From NCBI GenBank assembly GCA_008933995.1, contig WARS01000016.1, positions 7,106,215 to 7,170,214 on the forward strand: a stretch of 64,000 nucleotides of DNA, written 5' to 3'. This stretch comes from Datnioides undecimradiatus. Its lineage: Eukaryota > Chordata > Actinopteri > Lobotiformes > Datnioididae. Below, one piece after another: positions 24,574 to 36,979 of the stretch (position 1 is its first letter; each line of letters begins with the position of its first letter). The position numbers and the translations under genes were made by a program. Below the pieces are notes generated by a model. The model made no database searches. It was not told the origin of the DNA and saw nothing but the letters and a program-made list of their open reading frames with translations.

Positions 24574-24642
24574 TATAGATATATTCATTCTGTGTACCAC
24601 TTTCTCAGCATAGAGCTCATATGCTGACTCTTTTCCCCTGTG

Positions 24643-25149
24643 ATGCTTGTTATGAGTTGTCCATCCACATCCAATGAGCCAGAGAGCTGCAGCAGTGAGG
24701 GAAGCAGCTGCACCACTTCCTCCATCACCACCTCTGACCCATCCTCTATGTCTGGACACACTCACACCACCCAACCTTCCCTCAGTGATACCCCAAACAC
24801 CTCAAAGCATGAAGCTCCCCCACCTCCTCCCCTGCCGCCCCCTCCTCCAGTGGCACCCCCACCGCCTCCACCTCCAGCAATCACATCCACCAGCCACAAT
24901 GCCAGGAAGAAGCGCCGCGTCCGCAGCTTCTTCTGGAAGCCGATACCGGAGGAGAAGGTACGTGGGAAGCCAAACATCTGGACAATGGCGGTGCGGCAGC
25001 AGCAGTACCAGATCGATGTTCGCTCTGTGGAGGAGCTGTTCGGGCAGCAGGAGGAGGCACTGACAGGCGTACGTGGGCCGACGCCAGCCACTGGGACAGC
25101 AACTCGTGTCTCCAGGTCCCGCTCCTTTAAGGAGAGCAGCAAGGATGAG
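24643..25149 (+). CDS. fhdc1: fhdc1 coding exon 1 (residues 1-169): polyproline tract and FH2 lasso
   Basis: The ATG at 24643 is the first in frame after the TGA at 24625; a second Met follows three codons later (MLVM). The exon encodes a Ser/Thr-rich N-terminus, [20 protein letters not shown], the basic KKRRVR stretch and [20 protein letters not shown] through ELFGQQEE. The donor is GAG|GTGAGT at 25150, phase 0. The polyproline reading frame also leaves open frames on the other strand, which are shadows. Confidence 0.95.
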
Positions 25150-28100
25150 GTGAGTGGATGTCACGAGTCTGACGTAACACTGACACATCAGTCCTCTTAA
25201 AGTGGCTACAGTATGTATTACATAACCTCATAACTGAGGTAATCAGGTAAAAAGTTTAAACTTTAAATACATACAATGGGATGAGAATAAATTCATTTCA
25301 TCCAGTTCTCAGATCATTTTTACATCATGTTTACATTTCAGAGGGGGATCAGATATTCTGAGGCAGCTTTTCTAAACGTATAAAAACGTAATAAAGCCTA
25401 CAGTTTTCTCAATGGGTGCAGTCTTTATCTCCTGTAGTGAAACAGAATCAGCCGCCTGTTGGGTGCAGGATATCATCACAGTCAAACAGAGACATGACAC
25501 AGTAGTCAAGTGCTGAGAAAGTTTCCCTCAGTGTACTTTAGACCAATAAGACACTGGCATTAGACCAAAAATTATATAAATACTCAATCAGTGATGAGGG
25601 TCTACCAGCTGAAAAGCTAAAAGACTTGTCATTGAAAACCTCAGATCTGGTCTGTTTGGTGTTTGCTGTCGTTGTTACAGAGCTCAGATTCAGAAAATAC
25701 ACAGACCTAATCAGTGAAAACACAGAGTCCTGCTGCCTGCACACTCTTACATCCACTGCCATTGTTTCGCAAACGTGTTACTTCAAGTCCTGAACAGACC
25801 ACAGACACAATTAGATCCCAGATTCATAACCATACAATGCTACCGTACATAACTCTACCCTGCTCCCACTGTACTAAGGCCTCCCTGCAGGGACAGGTCA
25901 GGTAACAGTGCTCAGTTACTGCTTTTCTTTGAGCGTAAAAGATGATTTGCGTCCGTAAACAGAACAAAGGCATGCTTGCGTCATCATGGACTTCTGGAAA
26001 GTAACGTGTGAAGTGTAAAGCAATACCTGCGTGAGTCGCAGTGAGACTTGTGTCACAGCAGAACTCCCCTCTGTGTCCCCACAGTGAAGTGACTGCTGCA
26101 GCTGGTCAAACCTCAAAGTGTGAGCAGGGAACAGTTGTTACTAAACACCCCTCTGGGAGTTTGAAGTAATGCCACCGCTTGTGCAGACAGCAACACTACT
26201 GTATCACTAGTTGCTGCTGTTTGTGTACAGTATTTATATATTGTTTATGAAATATATGGTCCCAAACTTTGTTGCGTTGATGTATAGTAAGACCGCAAAC
26301 AGTTTTCACTCTAAATCTATGGTTTGTTTATTGATAAGTCTGTAAAATATGATAAATGCTCATCATCTAATTGTTCAAGCTGCACGTGTTTCATCAGAAC
26401 AACAGTCCAATCCTAAAGATATTCAACTTCTAATGACATTAAATAGACAAAAGCAGTAAATGTTCATACAGGAAAACCTGAAAAATAAAATATTTTGTTT
26501 TGTTTCCTTAGACAGGCGACTTAAACAACAAATAAATAGTCTTGATGATCGATCAACTAAGTATTTCTGCACTTAGTCATTTTTATTTACTTGTCTTTCT
26601 CCATCTCTCCCATACTCACCGTCTCCAATTCAAACCACACAAGTGTCTGATTGCTGTTTAAATGCTGTAATTAGCTTTTGTGAGGGAGCCTTTTTAAAAA
26701 TGTACGTACTGCAGAGTCTCCTCTTAAAGGAAAGATGTATGAGCCATTGTTCACGGAGGAGGTGTGAGCACACATGAGGCCCGGTGGAATTTCAGTGTCC
26801 CATAGGGTGACTACAGGTGACGCTTGGGTGGGAGGGGTCAGTGGTTAGAGGAAGGGAGGGATGCATGTGTCTTTAACCAAAGTTACAGCAAAATCACGTG
26901 TCACTCATGTTTGTCTATCATTTTTCAGATCAGCATCCTTGACTCCAAGAGGGGGATGAACGTGGGCATTTTCCTGAAGCAGTTCAAGAAGTAAGTCCTC
27001 CACCTGCTCCACTGACTGAGGGAAGAGCTGCTTACATAACACTCAGCATAGTCTGCACCGACCGGTGACAAACGAAGGGGGAAAAAAACTACACAGAATG
27101 TCTCAGCGAGCGTCCAGGGGAGCTTTGGTGCTCCTTGGCGTAGATTATCCAAATCCCTAGAGTCTGGCTTGTTGTTCCCTCATGTGCTGTTGGTGATGGT
27201 GGCGCAGAGTGCTTTCTAAAGCCTGATTCGACAAGCTCCTTGTCTTTTGCTGCATGTCAGCTGATGACCAAGTGGATGTGTCATAAAGACAGACAAAGCA
27301 GTCCGCGAGCTGTTGTTGGGCGGTGCTGATCCGGAGAGCACATGAGATAAAATTACTTTCATTGGGTGGAGACATGTAGACAATAGTAAATGGCTTTCTT
27401 ACACTGCTGACAGCTGATGGATGGGTGTTGGGACGGGACTGACTGTGAGAGAACCACCAAAGTTCAGCACACTCTGTCAATCAGTCCTGTTCTCATTAAT
27501 CATGAGTGAATATTACCTGATGAAGGTCGCAGCACCGCAGTCATTAATAAAGTAAGGACATATCATCAGTATGTGTAGATGCACCATTGTTCTGGTGTAA
27601 CAGCCTGTGTTTTGACCCAAAATATCCCATGGCTGTTTATTGAGAGATCTGTTGACTGAGAGAAGCTTCAAATCATTTTCAAACTTATCAAACTTGGCTT
27701 GAGGTTTCTCACATATTCAGGGTTTTCCTTTAATTTGTCACCTATTTGCATGTACTTAGTCTCATATTATAAAGGTCATTATAATAATAGATAAATACAT
27801 GAATCATGTACTGTGCAGTCCAACTCCAACTTCTATGTAAAGATTGCATGTAGACATTACAGTGTCAAAACTCACAATCACAGGGTGACATGGAGGAAGG
27901 AAGCTGGTGAACCCACATACAGTTTGATGAGCATTTCAGTGTGTTTGTTAGCTTGTGTCCACGAGCTGTCTGCTGTAATGAGGAAGGATATTATGAGTGA
28001 CTATGAGTGAGCAGTCAGTGAGCAATCTGATGTGCTGTTTCTTCATCACACAGTTTACTCTGTGGCTAACAGGCAGTAATAAAACAGTAACTCATCCCGA

Positions 28101-30584
28101 GGCATTTTGAGAATCTGGGGAGATGACATAAAACTGATCAATAGAAGAAATAAATGAGATCTTAATTATTCACTTCACATACCATATTTGATTAAGGTGC
28201 GTTTTAGTCTTTCATGCTGGTGTCCTAGATACCGACGGAATCATGAAAACACTCTCTGGTTCAGTTTGCGTTTGTAAAAGCTGAATAACTTTGTGAGATT
28301 AGGGTGAAAACCTGCGTCAGTCGCTCTGACAGGCTTCCTTAGCCCCGCATTGTTTCTTATTAATTGGCTCAGGAAATCCCGAGGCGTGTTTGACCAGAAT
28401 CAGCCCTGGGTTGCACAAGTCGTCTGAAGCAGAGTACAAAAAGTGTGTTAGGTGTCTGTTTTGCATGACGGTGTATTTGCATGGCTCCCCACTGTATTTT
28501 AATGACATTTGACTGTCGGTACTCAGTCAGGACCTCATCGCACATACTGTTTATTTTTGTGTGTGCCTTTTTAGTTTGACTTCAACTCTAATATGCGTTA
28601 ACCTTCTGTCATATGATCCTCTATTACTTGGATTTAAAGAGGCATTGAAACATTAAGCTTTGTAACATAATTTCCCATCTTCTGTACTAATGATTCAGCT
28701 CTGTGTAGCTGTATGTCTACAAGCCTTCAAAGTACTTAAACTGTGAGTCACCTGCCTTTATCTGAGCCGAAAATGATCAGGAGTGAAAGACCTGCTCGCT
28801 GTCTTCACGAACCGTTGGAACTCTTCCAAGGCAGTCTTTTACAACATAATTGCAAAAAATGATCGTGCCACAGGTCATAAAATGCGGCTCCAAAATGACA
28901 CAAATCATAAACGTCTCTGTAGTAACGAACAAGTTTCATGCTGTACCGGTTTGCAACTCTGGAGTGTCCAAAAATACTGATGTACTGTGACGACCAAGGT
29001 CTGAGCCTGCAGACAGAAGACTATACAGTATAATTTGATCTGATACAACAATCCAGCTGCGGCCTCAAGAGTTGAACAAACATGTATCTGATCCAGTCAG
29101 TGAATAATATAGAAGTGGTATTTCTTACAGAACTACTGTACTGGGTTGCATCATGTTGTATAAGGTGTCAGCTTACTGTCCTTGCAGGTTCTTTAATGGT
29201 CTTCTTTTATAGCGGTGATGTAATTGGGAATTGTGTTGCAGCGCTGCAGACTTTGATATGTCACAGATTAATGCCAGCAGGTGTAATGGTTGAGGATGCA
29301 TGTTGAACTGAGCTCAACTGGAGAAGATGTTTCCCTCATGTCGTCATCGTCGGTGTTTTTGTTTGTTTTGGCTGCCTCATGAAGCCAGACAGGGTCGCCT
29401 GACTCGGTGAGGAACAGCTGGATTTAGTGTCTTTGTAAAGAAAGTGAAGCAGCCATTAAGAGAGAGCACCTGCGCCATTTATCATCAGCCTTAAGTGAAA
29501 TAAACTGTTTGCCTTCCAGGTCCAACCGCTCTATTGTTGAAGACATACGACGTGGGGAAGGAAAGATTTATGGAGCAGAGCTGCTCAGAGACCTGCTGAA
29601 GCTCCTGCCTGACGCCGAGGAGGTCTGTGTTTATTACTGTCTGTGTGTCTTTCACTAAAGCCCGTGAGAAAAGACAGTGAATGTAGACCGGAAACCATTT
29701 AGCCTGCTGAGCTTCCTCTTTCTCTGTTTTTCCACACAGATCAAGAAACTTCAGGCGTTTAAAGGAGACCCAGACAAGCTGACACTGGTCGACTCCTTTA
29801 TGTACCTCTTGATCCAGGTGCCTCGGTAAGTAGAATTTAATGGTGTTAAGTCGAAGGGAAACGTGAAGTCACTTGTTTGACGGTCACTGGAAGAAGAACG
29901 GGTCCGATTCTGTCCGCGTTACAATTCTGTGAGGAGAAATTTGCATTTTGTGGGGACTTTCCAGCAACCTCCTACCGCTTTCCTCATTCACACATGCACA
30001 TATAAAAGAGTTGTTTGTTTACTGTATGTATTTATTTCTCTGGGACCATGCGTGTGAATTAGGTAAGTTAATGTGAATGTGTAACATTGCATGTCCCAGA
30101 CAGAACTCGTGTGAAATGCGGTTGTGTCATCTCCATAACAATGAAAAGAAGATTCAGTAATTGACTGCAAACTCTGTCCAAAACACTATGCATCAAAGTG
30201 GTATTGGTGTAATGGAGATAACAAAGAAATACAATGACTGGCAAAAAAACAACAACTACTTTTTGAGGGCATTAAAGGAAGTGACATAACGTTTTAAATG
30301 AGTATCTGGAGGAGCATCCATAGTTCCACTATCTATCTCACCTCATCTCATCCAATCACTGGAATATTTCACAGGGGAAATGTTTAGGCTTACTTGCTGA
30401 AACTTAAAGAAAGTCTGTTCTATCACATCCTACACCCTCTCATCTTCGTCTCTGACAGGTTCGAGGTTCGGATCGAAGCCATCGTCCTGCGCGAAGAGTT
30501 CTTCCCTTCCTGCGCTGTAATGAGCCACGAGATCGATGTCATCCGCGTTGCTACTAAAGGTAACGGCACCCAGGCTGCGCTGCC

Positions 30585-30618
<34 letters not shown>

Positions 30619-33600
30619 GTCACATGGGCTCAGACAGGTGACCCAGATATCTGAGCTGTCAGCGGTCCTGAACCAACAGTAGGAATGTGTCACCTGAGAT
30701 ACGGTGATGTGGGGACAGAATGCAAAGACAAGGCTGTGGCACCTCTGCGCTGTGGTACATTGTTTAAATTACGAAATGGACTGTCAACGTTTACACAATG
30801 GACAACATTTTATTTAATCTAAGTTGACAGTTGTTTTGTCAGCAGATGCTGATTTGCAGATTGTAAATATGGCAAATATAATGCATTTTAATTATGTTAG
30901 CTCACCCCAGGCTGATGATGGAGGCAGATAAAGGATGTCAGTCCATCTGATAACTGTATATCAGTCTGAATAATTAAGATTGATTGATCTGTCACACTGC
31001 TAATATGGCCAAAAATGCCATGTGCTGCTGAATTCGTAATTTACAGTAAAATAACACACTGGTGTTGCAGAGGCCACACAAACCTGCACCCACAAACATA
31101 TTCTGAGTGTTTCTGAACTGACCAGGAAAAACATGACAGTGTTACAACTTTAAACAGTTTTTTTCTTTTCACAACCATCGCTGGAGCCAGTGTCACTTTC
31201 GCTGAGTCACACTGTGCTTCATTGGATCTTTTAAAGCCCCTTGTACAGTACAGTGACCTTTCGCTGCATTGCAGAGCTCTCAGCTGAACACTGCATGAGA
31301 GAAACTTAGATGAACTTTTAATGACACCATTTAATAAAAACTGTTAACTGTATTTAACATTTACACTCACTGCTAAAAGGACACATGGTCAAAATGCCAT
31401 CAAAAATACGTTGCAGTGAACTTGAATTTGGAGTAGGCAGTTATCATTGCTGCTGATAGTTGTTAAGTGTGATGCTTGTAAGTGAAAGGCAAGTTGTGCA
31501 TAATGCACTCCCAGTGTGATTGAGTTAAGATTGATCTCTTTCTGCAGAGCTGATGAGCTGCGAAGAGCTTCATGCCATTCTGCATCTGGTGCTGCAGGCC
31601 GGAAACATTATGAATGCCGTAAGTCCAACAATTATGTTCAGTCACTACATTAACATTGCTCTCCTATCTCTAGCTCTATCTCAGCTGGAGCTGTTTGACG
31701 CAGTGGAACCCTGCTCCAAACCTGCATGAACATGCATCACAAAGCATGTAATATATTAGTTTAAACTTGTACCTGATGTCTACCCCTCCTGTGTATTTTA
31801 ACTGGTGTTTCACCCTTGTTTGATTAATTTGATCCTGTTTTAATCAAATCTCATTTTATTTTTTGACTACGAGGCACTTTGTGACTGGTACCTGAGCAGA
31901 GTGCAACTTCACTTGTTTGCTGTCTGTCTGGGTTACACGATTAAACTTGAATTGTTTCATAGATCGAAAGACAACAAAACTAAAGCTGTGACAGTTTGAC
32001 TTCTCTGCTCTGTCTGCAACACTCAGACCCGTTCTTGAGGACATTAATCTATAGAGTTATCTAAATGATTTCCTTACGTTCTTGGCAATTATTACTCAGA
32101 TAGGAATAAATAGTTTAACATGAAGCTTAACATAATGACTGGAAACAGGGTGGTTGTTGGTGGCTTTATGACTTCAGGCTGACTCGTACTAGCTGTTTCT
32201 CCTTGCCAAGAGTCTCAAAGTTAAACAAATGTAACTGGCAACTTGTGCTAACTTCATATGTGGTGATCATTTTTGGACACAAACAGCAGAAGTCTATGGA
32301 GAAGAGTCTATGGTCTACACAAGATGAAACTTATTGAGGCTTTCACTGCATCGACTGTCCTGTCTTTAAGAACTGATTCATTGTTAGTTTTCGTGTTTTC
32401 GTGGGATAAGTTGTCAATAAGGAAAAAAATGTTTTTCCTTGTTCCCTCTGTGGTTCTCAGGGCGGCTATGCGGGCAACGCTGTGGGGTTCAAGCTGTCAT
32501 CTCTCCTCTCATTGGCCGACACCAAGGCCAACAAGCCAGGGATGAACCTGCTGCACTTTGTCGCCATGGTTTGTTAAAGCTTCAGTTATACAATATGACG
32601 CACAATGTAATACACACTACATACCATGAAGACCTGCACTACCTCATGTAAGCCAGTACAATGCAGCAAGGTGGGACACCGGAAATTACAATGGAATTCA
32701 ATCAACTCCTGTCTGACACAATGTCAGCATAACATTGAATGCTGAAAGCTTCACACAGCTGCTGTGTTGTTTGTTGGGTTAATGTCAAACTCCACTGTAT
32801 TTACTCGTATGACAGATTAATAATGCAAGATTAATTAATGAATATATTAGCTGCATACTGTCTCCCTCAGATATTCATATTTAATACACATGTTCTGTCT
32901 GTAGTCTGTCCACATGACACCAAACTTCAAATGTGTGAAATGAAAAATCAGAGTTAAAGCTGGACACACATTTCTATCTATCGTGCAGAACAAGGACAGA
33001 GTCATTGTTTTCTATAAATCTTTGCTGGCAGTGCTGCTTATTAAGACTACAGGCGGGCAGGTGGACAGCAGATGGTGACAGGAAACAGAAAGGAGCCAAG
33101 AGAGGCTGGCCAAACACTTATATAACCAAACTAAGAGTAGACCTCCTCACTTCAATGACGCCACATTATATTGCACAGTAACTAATGTTTGGATTCAAGC
33201 TGTACGATGCATCTCTTCTCACAGGAGGCAAAGAAAAAAGACGAGAAGCTGCTCAAGTTTCCAGACAAACTTCAGGATGTGCAGAGCGCAGCCCGGTAAA
33301 CTGTTCCCTGCATCAGTGTATGAATGGGTGTGAATGGGTGAATCCTGACATGTAGCGTGAAAGGCTTTGACTGGTCAGAAGGCTAGAGAGGCTCTATGTA
33401 AGTTAAGTCCATCAACTATCATACCAGTTTTCCATCAAAAGAGAACGATGGTATCAATTTTATGTTGTATGTATGTAAATCCTGTTTTGCACCATACCCT
33501 CCCTTTGACAATCCTCTGATAAACAAAATTAATTATAAGTATGTCGGCCTTTTATATATTTTCCCTGTGTTGTAAACAACCATTTGCTCAAAATGTCATT

Positions 33601-36600
33601 GCTGGATTGATCACCGCATCCACCCTCATTACTCAGGCTGACGTCTAACTTAAGTGCAGCATTTCCAGAGTCCCTCAGTGTGATGCTGGTGGCCGTCGGC
33701 CTCTGTCAGCTTCACAAGGTCATCTCTGCGTTGAGTCAGAACAGCTCCTGCACCAAAGAGCCAAGACCACTCCTCCCTCTCCACCCTTCCCATCTCCTTC
33801 TCTCCCTTCATCCCTCCCCGCTTCCCTCTCGCAGGATATGTGAACACGATTTATTCACAGCAGCCATCTCTTCACCTTTAACAGATGACAGTCTGACAGT
33901 GCAGTCAGCAAAATGCTGTCAATTGTCATGTTAATCACTGCTGTGAGGAAACTCACACTCAAGCACATTTTCTTGCTGCTGTTATGTTTTCATGTAGAAT
34001 CTCAGTGGAAAACATCGAGGTGGAGTTCTCCTCCTTATATGTTCGGATTAAGACTCTGGAGGAGAAAGTTCAAGGAGACCAGGAGCTGCAGCAGCAGCTG
34101 GAGCCTTTTCTGCAGGTGAAGCAGCAGTTATGTAATACATTACAGTATATACACAGACACTCAGAAAGTTGGATCAGGGCCACTGTGCATTTCTGCCACT
34201 GCTGACTCAAGTGTATAATGACACTGAGCTGTATAAAACTGTATTAATAAAAAGACGTATATGTCTCACGCCTTAGAGTTCAGCGAGGACACTGCAGGAC
34301 CTGAAGAGACGTAGGCTGGATCTGCGGAAAGAGGGAAACGCTCTCATCGATTTCTTTTGTGAAGACAAGGACACTTTTAAGCTGGACGAGTGCTTCCGCA
34401 TCTTTCAAGACTTCTGCATCAAGTTCAAAAAGGCTGTCAAGGTCAGTGGCAGTGAAAATGGTTTTACAGGTTTGGGCCTCATCCTCATGGCTAAAACGTT
34501 GTAGTGTAAAAGTCAGACTGGAGGGCAAAACAAACAAAACAAAAGAGACACATGAGCCAGATTTATTATTAAGTACATTAAAATGATCCCCCAAATCTTT
34601 TGTTGTCATTTAAATCACAGACACAAATTCAACCTCAACTTTCACCTCCAGCATTAACTATATTGTTCCCAGGTCAGCCAGGTGAAACACAGAGCGCAGA
34701 CGGCCCGGTGCTTGTCTTGTGCTCATTGGATTTTCCATTAGTTCCATTACTTCAGCCTTTACATTGAAACCATACTGTTCCACTACAACCAGAAGTAGAA
34801 AGTAGACAACAGGAAACCTGTTTTTATTTTCAATAAAACTTTAACTATGTGATCATAACTTGACGGTTGTGATGAAAACAGTGCCATTTGTTTCCATCTA
34901 ATTCTCTTACAGCCCTCTGCTGTATTGGTGTATGTCTTGCATCAGTGAAAAAGGCAGTTGGGTCCATGACTGGTGAATACAATGATTATGAAGTTATACA
35001 GCAAAAAACAAAACTATGAAAGTTTGACCGGTTTGAAATAACTGGGAAAGATTAACTAAGAGCTAAAAAGATGCTTGAAATGCTCATTAGTCTGATTTCA
35101 GATGACAATCATCAAGTCTTCCTGTCAGCCTCTAAACACTTCTCCACCTTCCTCTCCCTGGCAGGACAACACAGACCGCGAGTTAAAGGAAGCAGCCAGA
35201 CAGCGTCGCCTGAGAGAGTTGGAGGAGAAGCGTTTTGCTTGGTCGGGTGCAGATCAGAGTGGAGTATTTGGTCGGAGCAGCAGCGAGAACGACGTGGAGA
35301 TGCTCACCAAGGAAGGCCTGCTGGACTTCTTCCAGCAGAGGTCTCAGAGTCCACACAGCCCGCTGGGACGTTCAGCCAGCGCCCGCCGCCACCGTCACAC
35401 CATGACCTCCATAGCAGACCGAGAACTCAAAGGATACCTGGAGCTCTTTGGGGGCACTGGGAATCCCACTGACTATTCCAAGTTTAACAGCCTACCTCGG
35501 TCGGGTCGAGCCCTGCAGCGCAAGACAACCCCCTGGATCTCTGGCCAGGATGACAACCGCGAGCTGGGCTGCGACAGACAGGTGACGTCTCCTCATGCAG
35601 AAACTGAGCCCATCAGCCCTCTGGCCAGGTTTTCCTCCTCTGGGCTAAATGATAACGATCCATACAACAACAACAATATTTACTCATCCCTGTCAGAGGG
35701 CAGTGCTCTGCCTCGTTCCTTTTGTGTCTTTCAGAAGCCTGCCAATCCTCCCAACCCAACAATTACCGGCCACATGAATGTCAGTGTGGAGAAGCACACT
35801 TTAGTTCGAGGTCCTCAAGCTTTTGACCTACCCAGCCCAAACAATAACAGTAATCATACGCACTTTGTCAACCAGGGGGATGTCGTGGTGGCTGATTTTG
35901 AAAGAGAGAGACCGTCACCTCCTGTAAGTCTGGACAACATCCCACATGGTAATGTTTTAGCAAGGGGAACAGATCCCAAGGCAGCCTGGGAGGGGAAATT
36001 AGATCCTCCCACACAGACTGGAGTCTCTCCTGAGAGAGAAAAAGAAGAAGAGGACAACAGTACAGTTTCATCAACAACATGTGATACACCCCTCCCTCTA
36101 GACACATCTGTATCCAATAAGAAACCCATGTTTTATATACTGGACTGCACAGAAACGGACTGTTCTGTCACCTTGGATTACTCTGAGGTTGAAAGCTCGT
36201 CTCTAACCAAAGAGGGACTTCTTAGGATGAGTGACTGCAGCAAAGATCAGGAGAGCCAGCAAGATCCGAGCTCCCTATCCTCTAATCTGGAGTCCATGTC
36301 TCCCAACGAACAGTCCGTTTCAACCAATGAGCTTTCAGCACCAAAATCTGTGGACGCAGCATCCATGACTCCGTCAGCTACCACGGAGGAGTGGGACACG
36401 GAGAGCTGTGACACCGCTGAAGGAAAACAAGGCGCAGACAAAGATGCACAGAGAAGTAGCAGAAAACCAGTGCACACAAAGAGCAAAGCTAACAAAGTCA
36501 AGGCCAGCGGAGGCCGTGGTGTGCGAACGCTGACAAGCAGCGAGAGCCAGAGCATAAGGAAAGTTGTTCCTATTAGCAAGCTTACAAGGACAGGAAGCAG

Positions 36601-36937
36601 CAAGAGAGCAGAGGGGCATGACATTGGAGAGTCACGTCGACCTCTTAGAGACCAGAGCACCCCAGCTAGAGGAAGGAGTGAGAAGACCGTAAGACCTCTG
36701 CGACACTCCAGTCTGCCTCCTGATGAGTCGAAAGCTCAGAGGGGAAGCAGCCTCCTGGGAGGCGTTTCGAGATGGGCTCGCGATTCAACCCCAAGAAAGG
36801 CCTCTATCCACAAGCCGAGCGCCAAACCCCTGAGGAACATCCCCAAGCCTGCACCCGAGGAGAAGATGTGCCGCTCCACCATGAGAGCCCTGGCTCAGGC
36901 TCAGGCCCAGGCCCAGGCCCAGGCCCAGGCCCAGGCC

Positions 36938-36979
<42 letters not shown>

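Larger units (their letters stand above)
24262..24642 (+). other. fhdc1: fhdc1 5' leader in the start-codon exon, with upstream ORFs
   Basis: After the strong acceptor ending at 24261 come two short overlapping upstream ORFs: 24266-24346 (26 codons, MAIDATRPLP...) and 24331-24396 (21 codons, MDDQLSDGDG...). A (TA)n tract follows at 24512-24543. An in-frame TGA at 24625-24627 closes the main frame upstream, so the main start lies downstream of it. A second possible acceptor, TTTCTCAG, ends at 24608 and a weak donor CA|GTGAGA lies at 24424. A 185-base A/T-rich intron may therefore remove the TA tract from some or all mRNAs. Confidence 0.5.
25150..35164 (+). other. fhdc1: fhdc1 introns between coding exons
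   Basis: The introns are 25150-26928, 26991-29519, 29623-29739, 29826-30458, 30560-31547, 31619-32460, 32569-33224, 33296-33997, 34116-34276 and 34442-35164. Noticed within them are a degenerate GGCTGCAA-family repeat at about 26340-26590, the second copy of the 24-base repeat at 29242 and a (CA)15 tract at 30587. A T/C-rich stretch lies at 33770-33830. I see no RNA gene or further coding exon. Confidence 0.6.

Noticed and set aside
24762..25142. Reverse-strand open frames rich in Gly/Arg opposite the fhdc1 polyproline exon
   Set aside because: Mirror of the proline-rich tract; no independent support.
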